A stretch of DNA of 47,621 nucleotides from an uncultured Collinsella sp. (lineage in GTDB: Bacteria > Actinomycetota > Coriobacteriia > Coriobacteriales > Coriobacteriaceae). The stretch is taken from positions 1-47,621 of the forward strand of contig CABRHR010000006.1 in NCBI GenBank assembly GCA_902470835.1. The letters are read 5' to 3'. Of the stretch, positions 39,196-47,621 are shown one piece after another (position 1 is the first letter of the stretch; the number at the start of each line of letters is the position of its first letter). The notes beneath the pieces were generated by a model that saw only the letters and a list, made by a program, of their open reading frames with translations, did not search any database and was not told the origin of the DNA. The translations under genes were made by a program, and so were the position numbers.

Positions 39196-39257
39196 TTGAG
39201 AACCTAAACTCTCAGCAATAAGAAATCTTATATGAATTGACTTAGATTTTGTATATT
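39196..39257 (+). promoter_or_regulatory. dnaK regulatory region with a degenerate HAIR-like inverted repeat
   Basis: TTGAG (39196-39200), 8 bases, CTCTCAG (39209-39215) resembles half of the HspR-binding HAIR motif (CTTGAGT-N7-ACTCAAG) but is imperfect. TATATT at 39252-39257 may be a -10, and TTGACT lies at 39237-39242. The actual promoter is uncertain. Confidence 0.3.
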
Positions 39258-39358
39258 CCGGCCCATAAGGGGATACACTACATCCTGAAAGACAAGCCGA
39301 AGCGCCGCGCGGCAGACCGCCGAGTCGGTGCAAACGCGCAAGAGAGAGGGAATTTCTA

Positions 39359-41251
<1,893 letters not shown>

Positions 41252-41253
41252 TC

Positions 41254-42096
41254 ATGTCCGCCCGTAAAGCTCGCACGGAGGCGGCCGCCGCTGGCGCCGC
41301 CCCCGTTGACTCTGAGGAGAAGGACGTGAAGATTCCCGTAGAGGCCGTCGACGATACCGAGGCCAACGAGGCCCCGGCCGCCGAGGCTGCCGAGAACCAG
41401 GTAGAGGATTCCAACAAGGAGGCGACGATGACCGAGGACGAGATGGTGGAAGCCGCTATCCGCGCCGGTGAGGAAGCCGCCGACAACGACTTTAAGCTCA
41501 AGTTCGAGCAGGCCCAAAAGGAGCTTGCCGACGTGCGCAGTGAGCTCGATGCTGCGGCAGAGGCTCAGAAGGCCGCCGAGGACAAGGCGAAGGACGCTAC
41601 CGAGCGCACCGCCCGTCTGCAGGCCGACTGGGAGAACTTCCGTCGTCGCACCGCCAACGAGCGCATCGCCGAGCGCGAGCGCGCGACCGAGAAGCTTGTC
41701 ACCGCGCTGTTGCCGGTAATCGACGATATCGAGCGCGCGATCGACCATGCCCGCAGTCAAGAGCTTTCCGACGACTTTAAGCAGTTCGTCGATGGCGTTG
41801 ACGCGGTACATGCCAAGCTGCTCGACGTGTTTGCGCACGAGGGCGTTGAGCCCATCGACCCCAAGGGCGAGGCGTTCGATCCGCTCGAGCACCAGGCTGT
41901 GGGTCGCGTCGAGGACGCATCGCAGTACGACGAGACCGTCAACGATGTGTACCAGAAGGGCTACCGCATGGCGGATCGCATCCTGCGTTCCGCGATGGTG
42001 ACGGTGACCTACGGTGGCGAGAAGCGCCCCGCACCGGAGCCCGAAGCGGCGCCCGAGGATGCTGCGGCCGATACGGCCGAGAGCACCGAGGAGTAA
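41254..42096 (+). CDS. grpE: Nucleotide exchange factor GrpE
   Basis: 280 residues, long for GrpE. The first 60-70 residues and the last 25 are acidic, disordered, Ala/Glu-rich extensions; an internal ATG (MTEDEMVEAAI) could begin a shorter form. The core has the long coiled-coil helix (LADVRSELDAAAEAQKAAED, then LQADWENFRRRTANERIAER) and the beta-wing segment GVEPIDPKGEAFDPLEHQA, followed by VYQKGYRMADRILRSAMVTV. It releases ADP from DnaK. An intrinsic hairpin after its stop may reduce expression of dnaJ and hspR. Confidence 0.96.
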   Translation: MSARKARTEAAAAGAAPVDSEEKDVKIPVEAVDDTEANEAPAAEAAENQVEDSNKEATMTEDEMVEAAIRAGEEAADNDFKLKFEQAQKELADVRSELDAAAEAQKAAEDKAKDATERTARLQADWENFRRRTANERIAERERATEKLVTALLPVIDDIERAIDHARSQELSDDFKQFVDGVDAVHAKLLDVFAHEGVEPIDPKGEAFDPLEHQAVGRVEDASQYDETVNDVYQKGYRMADRILRSAMVTVTYGGEKRPAPEPEAAPEDAAADTAESTEE

Positions 42097-42101
42097 TTGA
42101 G

Positions 42102-42133
42102 AAGGGCCCCGGGGCAACACCCGGGGCCCTTTC
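42102..42133 (+). terminator. Intrinsic terminator/attenuator between grpE and dnaJ
   Basis: AAGGGCCCCGGG (42102-42113) pairs with CCCGGGGCCC (42120-42129) and the T-run TTTCT follows. It splits the heat-shock operon, so dnaJ-hspR probably depends on read-through or its own promoter. Confidence 0.85.
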
Positions 42134-42204
42134 TGGCCTAGTGCCATATGAAAGCATGGGCCGTCGTCTGCATGGACGGCGGACGTAACAGGAGAGGAGC
42201 TACG

Positions 42205-43164
42205 ATGGCTGCAGGCAAAACCTTCTATGACATCCTGGGCGTATCCAAGAGCGCCTCCGACAAAGAGATCAAGAGCGCGTTTCGCAAGCTCGCGCAAAAA
42301 TATCACCCCGATGCCGGCGGCGACGAGGCCAAGTTCAAGGAGATCAGCGAGGCCTACGAAACGCTTTCGGACGAGAAGAAGCGCAAAGAGTACGACCAGA
42401 TGCTCATGTTTGGCGGCATGCCGGGCGCGGGCGGCGCGTATGGCGGCGGCTACGGTGCCGGCGCGGGCGCCAGCGGCTGGGGCGATATCTTCGACAGCAT
42501 CTTTAGCGGCAACGGCGCCTGGGGCAGCGATTGGGGCTCGGGCTTTGCCGGGGCTGCGGGTAATGCCGGCGCGGGCCGCAGCCGTGCTCGCAAGGGCGGT
42601 GACCTGTCGCTGACCGTCGATGTGACGGCTGAGGACGCGTTCCGCGGCGTGACGCACAAGGTTACCTATCGCATTCCCTCGACGGGCGAGCAGCAGACCA
42701 TTACGGTCTCGGTGCCCGCGGGCGCGGTCGACGGCGGCAAACTGCGCTACAAGCGTCGCGGCGAGTATGGCGTTGCCGGCGGCGAGCGCGGCGACCTGGT
42801 CGTGACCACGCACGTGGAGGAGCATCCGCTGTTTAAGCGTAAAGGTGCCGACGTGACCATGGAGGTACCGGTCTCGGTCTACGAGGCGGCGCTCGGCTGC
42901 ACGGTGGACGTGCCCACGCCCGGCGGTGCGACGGTTCGTCTGAAGGTGCCCGCGGGTACCCAGACGGGCAAGAAGTTCCGCTTTAAGGAGATGGGCGCGC
43001 CCGACGTCAAGCACCGTGGCCGCACCGGTGCGCTGCTCGTCGAGATCAAGGTGCAGGTTCCCACGAACCTGTCCGATGACGAGCGCGATGCCATGACCAA
43101 GCTGCGCGAGGCCGACACGCGCGACTATCGCGAGAAGGTCAACCGTTACAAGGCGACGTACTAG
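42205..43164 (+). CDS. DnaJ-type co-chaperone, class B (no zinc finger)
   Basis: 319 residues; start at the ATG at 42205 with GGAGAGGAGC upstream. The J domain (residues 5-70) has HPD at 34-36, the DnaK-activating motif; a Gly-rich linker follows (about 78-135). The C-terminal domains have VTAEDAFRGVTHKVTYRIP and PGGATVRLKVPAGTQTGKKF, ending in a class-typical tail. The four CxxCxGxG zinc repeats of class A DnaJ are absent, so it is a CbpA/class B protein although it occupies the dnaJ position in dnaK-grpE-dnaJ-hspR. It delivers substrates to DnaK. Confidence 0.95.
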   Translation: MAAGKTFYDILGVSKSASDKEIKSAFRKLAQKYHPDAGGDEAKFKEISEAYETLSDEKKRKEYDQMLMFGGMPGAGGAYGGGYGAGAGASGWGDIFDSIFSGNGAWGSDWGSGFAGAAGNAGAGRSRARKGGDLSLTVDVTAEDAFRGVTHKVTYRIPSTGEQQTITVSVPAGAVDGGKLRYKRRGEYGVAGGERGDLVVTTHVEEHPLFKRKGADVTMEVPVSVYEAALGCTVDVPTPGGATVRLKVPAGTQTGKKFRFKEMGAPDVKHRGRTGALLVEIKVQVPTNLSDDERDAMTKLREADTRDYREKVNRYKATY

Positions 43165-43236
43165 GGCGGTCGCGGCGCACGCCCACGCCCGCGGGCTTAT
43201 GATGGACGATAACGAGACGGAAAGGGGTCAGGTAGC

Positions 43237-43653
43237 ATGGCCGAGGACAATAGGAACAAACCGCTGTACATGATCAGCGTGGCGGCCGAGCTGACCGGCA
43301 TGCATCCGCAGACTCTGCGCGTCTACGAGTCCAAGGGCCTGGTGAACCCCCAGCGTTCGGGCGGCAACACGCGTCTGTATTCGCGTGCCGATATCGAGCG
43401 CCTGGAGCTCATCAACCAGCTGACCGACGAGGGCATCAACCTCGCCGGCGTGGTGCGCATCCTCGATATGAAGGAGCGTGCCGAGGAGCGCGAGCGCGAG
43501 AACGAGAAGCTCCGCGCCCGCGTGCGTCAGCTCGAGGAAGAGCTGCACGAGTACAAGATGCAGAAGAAGATCACCGCCCTGGCCCCGCGCGACGGCTCGG
43601 TTAACCCCGAGCAAGTCATGCGCAAGCTGCTAGGCGCGGGAGGGGATCTGTAG
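43237..43653 (+). CDS. hspR: Heat-shock repressor HspR (MerR family)
   Basis: 138 residues. The N-terminal winged HTH of the MerR type has MISVAAELTGMHPQTLRVYE, then LVNPQRSGGNTRLYSRADIERL, the HspR signature; a long coiled coil follows (MKERAEERERENEKLRARV, EEELHEYKMQ). In actinobacteria HspR binds HAIR sites upstream of dnaK with DnaK as a co-repressor. GGAAAGGGG upstream of the ATG. The last gene of the heat-shock run; element D begins immediately after its TAG. Confidence 0.94.
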   Translation: MAEDNRNKPLYMISVAAELTGMHPQTLRVYESKGLVNPQRSGGNTRLYSRADIERLELINQLTDEGINLAGVVRILDMKERAEERERENEKLRARVRQLEEELHEYKMQKKITALAPRDGSVNPEQVMRKLLGAGGDL

Positions 43654-43747
43654 GTTCCGCCGTTCTAACGAACGGCGGACCGGTCGACGCTGCGCGCCGC
43701 CCAGAGCGACAATTTGTCATTCAAAAGGCAAGGCATGACCAGAAGGT
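43654..43747 (+). ncRNA. Structured 3'-UTR element D, copy 3 (truncated in the apical loop)
   Basis: P1 is TCCGCCGTTC (43656-43665) with GAACGGCGGA (43670-43679). The next 61 bases are identical to copy 1 (6853-6913) and stop in the P3 apical loop at GACCAGAAGG, where copy 4 begins. The 3' half of P3, P2 and P0 is missing. Confidence 0.7.
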
Positions 43748-43913
43748 TCCGCCGTTCTGCCGAACGGCGGACCAGCCGACGCTGCGCGGGCCGCATTTGG
43801 ACAATCTGACGTTCAACTTCAAGGGCGCGACCAGAAGGTCAGCGCCCTTTCGTTTCGCGTCACCTTGTCTCAAATGCGACCCGCTCGCTGCCCGTCCTCA
43901 ACCTGCGACGTTG
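43746..43913 (+). ncRNA. Structured 3'-UTR element D, copy 4 (full length, most divergent)
   Basis: P1: TCCGCCGTTC (43748-43757) with GAACGGCGGA (43762-43771). P0: CGACGCTGCG (43777-43786) with TGCGACGTTG (43904-43913). P2: GGGCCGCATTTG (43788-43799) with CAAATGCGACCC (43871-43882), wholly different from copies 1 and 2 but still paired. P3: AAGGGCGC (43821-43828) with GCGCCCTT (43842-43849), capped by the invariant GACCAGAAGGTC and followed by TTCGTTTC. Confidence 0.75.
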
Positions 43914-43970
43914 CTTTGGCTGGCACTTTGGGATGCTCCTTGTCGAGAGCGCGATGCAAGGGGTTCGTCC

Positions 43971-44090
43971 TTTACTTTACCGAGATAAAGTGAACGCGCA
44001 GATTCGTAACCCACTCGCAACCGTTCTATGGCACGATATTGAACGAATGTATGCTATGCGCTCATATTTTTGGGCAGAGTGGGAGACAGT
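43971..44090 (+). promoter_or_regulatory. Candidate operator and promoter of the aconitase-family gene
   Basis: TTTACTTTA (43971-43979) and TAAAGTGAA (43986-43994) form a near-perfect inverted repeat that could be an operator. TTGAAC (44039-44044), 18 bases, CATATT (44063-44068) is a plausible promoter. With element D copies 3 and 4 this accounts for the 437-base gap. Confidence 0.4.
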
Positions 44091-46391
44091 ATGGTCAAGC
44101 TGTACGAGGACGGCATCTACCTGCGCGGCGGCAGCGAGGTTGTGCCTGCGGCCGAGGCTGCCGAGCGCGGTATTACGCAGGCGCCCGAGGATGCCAAGCG
44201 CGGCACCATCGCGTATTCGATCCTCCAGGCACACAATACGTCCGGAGATCCCGAGGCGCTCAAGATTCGCTTCGACGCCATGGCGAGCCACGACATCACC
44301 TTTGTCGGCATCATCCAGACGGCGCGCGCCTCGGGCATGGAGCAGTTCCCGCTGCCCTACGTGCTCACCAACTGCCATAACTCGCTGTGCGCCGTGGGCG
44401 GCACCATCAACGAGGACGACCACGTCTTTGGCCTTTCCGCGGCCAAGAAGTACGGCGGCATCTTCGTCCCGCCGCACATCGCCGTCATCCACTCCTTTAT
44501 GCGTGAGAACTTCGCCGGTTGCGGCAAGATGATCCTGGGTTCCGACTCGCACACCCGCTACGGCGCCCTGGGCACCATGGCCGTGGGCGAGGGCGGCGGC
44601 GAGCTGGCAAAGCAGCTGCTGCGTGACACCTACGATGTTGCCTATCCCGGCGTCGTTGCCATCTACCTCACGGGCGCCCCGCGTCCCGGTGTCGGCCCGC
44701 ACGACGTGGCGCTCGCCATCATCCGCGCCGTCTTTGCCAAGGGCTACGTCAAGAACAAGGTAATGGAGTTTGTGGGCCCGGGCATCGCGAGCATGACGAC
44801 CGACTACCGCAACGGCGTTGACGTCATGACCACCGAGACCACCTGCCTGTCGAGCATCTGGGCCACCGACGAGGACACACACGCGTTTTTGACCGTGCAC
44901 GGCCGCGGCGACGACTACCGCGAGCTCAAGCCCGCCGATGTTGCCTACTACGACGGCTGCGTCGAGGTCGACCTGTCGAGCATCAAGCCCATGATCGCGC
45001 TGCCGTTCCATCCTTCCAATGGCTTTGAGATCGACGAGCTCAACGAGAACCTCGAGGACATCCTGCATGAGGTGGAGCTCGAGGCCGCCAAGATCGGCGA
45101 GGGCAAGACGCACTTTAGCCTGCTCGACAAGATCGTCGACGGCAAGCTGCACGTGCAACAGGGCGTTATCGCCGGCTGCTCGGGCGGCAACTACGACTCC
45201 GTGGTGCAGGCTGCCCGCGTGCTCAAGGGCGCTAACACCGGCTGTGGCGAGTTCTCGCTGTCGGTCTATCCCACGAGCCAGCCCGTGGCGCTCGAGCTTA
45301 CGCGCCGTGGCTATATCTACGACCTTATGGAGGCCGGCGCGATCGTGCGCACGGCATTCTGCGGCCCGTGCTTTGGCGCCGGCGATACGCCTGCCAACAA
45401 CGGCCTTTCGATCCGCCACACTACGCGCAACTTCCCCAACCGCGAGGGCTCCAAGCCGGGCAATGGCCAGCTGAGCGCCGTGGCCCTGATGGACGCCCGC
45501 TCCATTGCGGCGACGGCTGCCAACGGCGGCGTCCTGACGCCGGCGACCGACCTGCCCGAGGAGACCTGGGACGAGGCCTGTGAGTACACCTTCGACGACG
45601 CTCCCTACAAGAAGCGCGTGTACTGGGGCTTTGGCAAGGCGGAGCCTGCCGACGAGCTGGTCGAAGGCCCCAACATCAAGCCGTGGCCCGCGATGGAGCC
45701 CCTCGGCGACGACATCCTGCTCAAGGTGTGCTCCAAGATCATGGACCCGGTCACCACGACTGACGAGCTCATTCCCTCGGGCGAGACGAGCTCCTTCCGC
45801 TCCAACCCGCTGGGTCTGGCCGAGTTTACGCTGAGCCGTCGTGATCCGGCCTACGTGGGCCGCTCCAAGGAGGTTGACGCGGTGGAAAAGCGCCGCGTTG
45901 CCGGCGAAGCAGCAGGCGACCTGGCGGCACTCGATGCCGAGCTTGCCGGCGTGTTTGAGGCGCTGGCTGGCGCGGGTGTCGCGGCAGACGCCAAAGCAAC
46001 CGAGTACGGCTCCATGCTCTATGCCAAGAAGCCCGGTGACGGTTCTGCCCGCGAGCAGGCCGCGAGCTGCCAGCGCGTGATCGGCGGCCTGGCCAACATC
46101 GTCCACGAGTACGCCACCAAGCGCTATCGCTCCAACGTGATGAACTGGGGCATGGTGCCCTTCCAGATGGAGGCCGAGCCCAACTTTGAGGTGGGCGACT
46201 ACGTCTTTGTGCCGGGAATTCGCGCCGCGCTCGATGGCGACCTGAAGGACATCGCCGCCTACATGGTGCGTGCCAACGGCACGGTCGAGCAGATTGAGCT
46301 CTACATTGCCGATATGACGGCCGAAGAGCGTGCCATCGTCAAGGCCGGCTGCCTGATCAACTACAACAAGTTCAAGGCCGCTGCCGAGTAA
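44091..46391 (+). CDS. Aconitase-family hydratase (YbhJ-like)
   Basis: 766 residues; start at the ATG at 44091 with GGGAGACA upstream. The protein has aconitase signatures: the [4Fe-4S] ligands are likely the Cys in VIAGCSGGNYDS and the CGPC pair in FCGPCFGAGDTPANN; GSDSHTRYGALGTMAVGEGG and RNFPNREGS are substrate- and cluster-contact regions. The first ligand motif reads AGCSGGNYD, not the GSCTNS of true aconitases, a difference shared by the YbhJ-type 'putative hydratase' group (about 750 residues). I therefore call it aconitase-family without asserting citrate/isocitrate activity. Neighbours give no pathway context: repeats on both sides, no citrate synthase or isocitrate dehydrogenase. 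Confidence 0.88.
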   Translation: MVKLYEDGIYLRGGSEVVPAAEAAERGITQAPEDAKRGTIAYSILQAHNTSGDPEALKIRFDAMASHDITFVGIIQTARASGMEQFPLPYVLTNCHNSLCAVGGTINEDDHVFGLSAAKKYGGIFVPPHIAVIHSFMRENFAGCGKMILGSDSHTRYGALGTMAVGEGGGELAKQLLRDTYDVAYPGVVAIYLTGAPRPGVGPHDVALAIIRAVFAKGYVKNKVMEFVGPGIASMTTDYRNGVDVMTTETTCLSSIWATDEDTHAFLTVHGRGDDYRELKPADVAYYDGCVEVDLSSIKPMIALPFHPSNGFEIDELNENLEDILHEVELEAAKIGEGKTHFSLLDKIVDGKLHVQQGVIAGCSGGNYDSVVQAARVLKGANTGCGEFSLSVYPTSQPVALELTRRGYIYDLMEAGAIVRTAFCGPCFGAGDTPANNGLSIRHTTRNFPNREGSKPGNGQLSAVALMDARSIAATAANGGVLTPATDLPEETWDEACEYTFDDAPYKKRVYWGFGKAEPADELVEGPNIKPWPAMEPLGDDILLKVCSKIMDPVTTTDELIPSGETSSFRSNPLGLAEFTLSRRDPAYVGRSKEVDAVEKRRVAGEAAGDLAALDAELAGVFEALAGAGVAADAKATEYGSMLYAKKPGDGSAREQAASCQRVIGGLANIVHEYATKRYRSNVMNWGMVPFQMEAEPNFEVGDYVFVPGIRAALDGDLKDIAAYMVRANGTVEQIELYIADMTAEERAIVKAGCLINYNKFKAAAE

Positions 46392-46402
46392 CGTTGCCGT
46401 AC

Positions 46403-46474
46403 GCCCCGGACACACCTTTCCCTCGTGCTCACGCGCTTCGCGAGGGTCGCCCGAGGGAATGGTGTGTCCGGGGC
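46403..46474. repeat. Long inverted repeat, family K
   Basis: GCCCCGGACACACC (46403-46416) with GGTGTGTCCGGGGC (46461-46474), extended by TTTCCCTCG and CGAGGGAAT, around a 26-base centre that contains its own GCGCTTCGCG-type hairpin. Directly follows the hydratase gene. Confidence 0.82.
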
Positions 46475-46528
46475 TACCGCGACGTTCTCGTTGGGTCTTG
46501 AGGGACGCTAAAAATAGACTTGCTTGAT

Positions 46529-46560
46529 GCCGCCTCTGTTATCGGGGCGGCTTCTTTGTT
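46529..46560 (+). terminator. Intrinsic terminator after the hydratase gene
   Basis: GCCGCC (46529-46534) pairs with GGCGGC (46546-46551), followed by TTCTTTGTT. Confidence 0.7.
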
Positions 46561-46561
46561 G

Positions 46562-46598
46562 AACCGCCACGAAGGGGACAGGCACCTTTGTGGTGGTT
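46562..46598. repeat. Interspersed hairpin, family A, copy 3
   Basis: Arms AACCGCCAC and GTGGTGGTT around GAAGGGGACAGGCACCTTT, close to copy 1 at 2770-2806. Confidence 0.87.
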
Positions 46599-46605
46599 TC
46601 TGTTT

Positions 46606-46743
46606 GTCTCGATCTGTAGCAGGTAGGCCCTTATTTACCGAGTAGTTGTTACAGATTTAGATAAACGGGCGCCGCTGAGCATTTCATCTCGATCTGTAAC
46701 ATCTGAGGTCAAAAACGGCCGCTAGATGTTACAGATTGAGATG
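46606..46743. repeat. Two tandem TCGATCTGTA hairpins (family J)
   Basis: First unit: CTCGATCTGTAGCA (from about 46609) with TGTTACAGATTTAG (to about 46670). Second unit: CATCTCGATCTGTAACATCT (46685-46704) with AGATGTTACAGATTGAGATG (46724-46743), near perfect. Together with families K and A they fill the 463-base gap between the hydratase gene and the last gene. Confidence 0.8.
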
Positions 46744-46762
46744 TTGAGTGCTGGCGCCGAAA

Positions 46763-46799
46763 AGCCACCACAAAGGTGCCTGCCCCCTTTGTGGTGGTG
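46763..46799. repeat. Interspersed hairpin, family A, copy 4 (reverse orientation)
   Basis: CCACCACAAAGGTGCCTGCC, the reverse complement of copies 1 and 3, with outer arm GTGGTGGT. It lies about 160 bases from copy 3, in inverted orientation, with the family J hairpins between them. Confidence 0.86.
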
Positions 46800-46854
46800 G
46801 GGAGCGGGCGGCTTCTTTTGGTGATAGTGTTAGCTGGCGGTATCATTAGAGCAC

Positions 46855-47559
46855 ATGGCGCGGGTTTGCATTGTGGGGTGTTTTGCCGTGAGCCGTTCTG
46901 CCCGTATTGGATTGATTGTCTTGGCACTTGCGATCACCGTGGTTGGCATGGGCGCTGTCGGCATGACATTTCTGCCTGCTGCGGTGACGGAACCGGTGGT
47001 TAAGCCTGTGACTCAATGTGTCGAACTTCTGACCGGCGACGAAAAACCCGAGACTATTACTGTTGATTTTGATGGGCAACCGGCTGCGCTGGGAATTAGC
47101 AATTATCCGCGCATTCAGCTTGGGGCCATGCGCTACACCACGGACGCGAGCCTAATCAGCAAAGCGTCCGAGCTGCTCAAAGGCAAAACATTTAAGCGTT
47201 GGTACGGATATGCGTCCTATCGGGCAAGAGCGAACGACATGGTTGGCGGATGCCGCTCGTCTATCGAGCTGGACACTGCGAACGGCGCAAAGTTATGTGA
47301 TGTCTCGTACGATCCGGGCTACGAGGGCAATGAGGGCCCGGGCATCTACATCATGGACGGCGATGCGGCCTATGTCATGGAAGGCGACCAGACCGAGCTC
47401 AACGATTTTATGGGCCAGTGTATCCAGGATGCCTATGAACAGACCTGCTTGCCCGATCCGCAGACCGCACGCGATAGTGGGTCTGCCCGTACATGGCTCT
47501 TCGAGGATGAGATGCCCTGGACCGCCGAATCGGGAAGCACGGGCTCGGCGAAAGAGTAG
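46855..47559 (+). CDS. Unknown protein with one N-terminal membrane helix (234 aa)
   Basis: Complete, ending at the TAG at 47557-47559, just before the adapter. One membrane helix (IGLIVLALAITVVGMGAVGM, residues about 18-37) would anchor the protein, with the rest outside the cell. The external domain has PRIQLGAMRYTTDASLISKA, KGKTFKRWYGYASYR and GPGIYIMDGDAAYVMEGDQ. I do not recognise a family. The start is uncertain: the ATG at 46855 has no clear ribosome site, and a GTG at about 46888 (VSRSARIG) is an alternative that still precedes the helix. Confidence 0.75.
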   Translation: MARVCIVGCFAVSRSARIGLIVLALAITVVGMGAVGMTFLPAAVTEPVVKPVTQCVELLTGDEKPETITVDFDGQPAALGISNYPRIQLGAMRYTTDASLISKASELLKGKTFKRWYGYASYRARANDMVGGCRSSIELDTANGAKLCDVSYDPGYEGNEGPGIYIMDGDAAYVMEGDQTELNDFMGQCIQDAYEQTCLPDPQTARDSGSARTWLFEDEMPWTAESGSTGSAKE

Positions 47560-47575
47560 AGACCGCGACCACCAC

Positions 47576-47621
47576 CTGTCTCTTATACACATCTCCGAGC
47601 CCACGAGACGCTACGCTATCT
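47576..47621 (-). other. Illumina Nextera i7 adapter (contamination), reverse complement of the 5' end
   Basis: CTGTCTCTTATACACATCT (mosaic end, 47576-47594), CCGAGCCCACGAGAC (47595-47609), barcode GCTACGCT (47610-47617) and ATCT, the first bases of the P7 sequence. The barcode is the reverse complement of the one at the start. Confidence 0.98.

Noticed and set aside
39100..39358. CIRCE element (HrcA site) before dnaK
   Set aside because: No TTAGCACTC-N9-GAGTGCTAA is present, and the operon encodes HspR instead.
43933..44532. 199-codon frame overlapping the start of the hydratase gene
   Set aside because: It overlaps a well-supported gene in another frame; its translation is Arg/Ser-rich as expected for an out-of-frame reading.

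Overview
The window is a GC-rich bacterial contig that looks like an intestinal Actinobacterium of the class Coriobacteriia, most likely Collinsella or a close relative. This is an inference from gene content (dnaK-grpE-dnaJ-hspR, nadABC-niaR, hyp genes with NikR, a GHKL/LytTR pair, MgtA, a phospho-beta-glucosidase and an MBG-repeat surface protein) and from codon use; no 16S gene is present. Both ends are not genomic: bases 1-51 and 47576-47621 are Illumina Nextera i7 adapter with the same 8-base barcode, so the native sequence is about 52-47575.

Layout: 52-2761, a truncated unknown gene and two related lipoproteins. 2931-6821, a MgtA-type P-type ATPase (minus) with a candidate 23-codon leader peptide, divergent from pyrE. 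7276-7896, an HTH protein fused to a complete-looking class I superoxide reductase. 8035-15875, a carbohydrate block: RpiR regulator, large intracellular glycosidase, divergent AraC regulator, GH1 phospho-beta-glucosidase, a remnant of a Cof-type HAD phosphatase, PTS IIA(Glc) and a lipoprotein. 16193-22895, a minus-strand nickel/hydrogenase-maturation run (small helical protein, NikR, HypF, HypC, HypD, HypE, HAD phosphatase). 23116-26211, thioredoxin, an unknown protein and a LytTR two-component system. 26454-34070, a 2,538-residue wall-anchored repeat protein. 34557-38424, the NAD biosynthesis operon nadA-nadB-nadC with its probable repressor niaR and a palindromic operator overlapping the promoter. 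38516-43653, a ferredoxin and the heat-shock operon. 44091-46391, an aconitase-family hydratase; 46855-47559, a small membrane-anchored unknown protein.

The most unusual content is between the genes. A roughly 170-nt multi-stem element (here called element D) occurs in three full-length and two partial copies. At four loci it begins at, or within about 20 nt after, the stop codon of a plus-strand gene (pyrE, GH1, a lipoprotein gene, hspR). Its stems differ in sequence between copies yet keep pairing, including G-U pairs, while the apical loop and several linkers stay constant: the signature of a structured RNA in 3' UTRs. Around it lie at least ten families of interspersed hairpins, many sharing a GGGAC core, which look like REP/MITE-type elements. 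One of them supplies the stop codon of the large glycosidase. No tRNA, rRNA, CRISPR array, transposase gene or phage gene was recognised.
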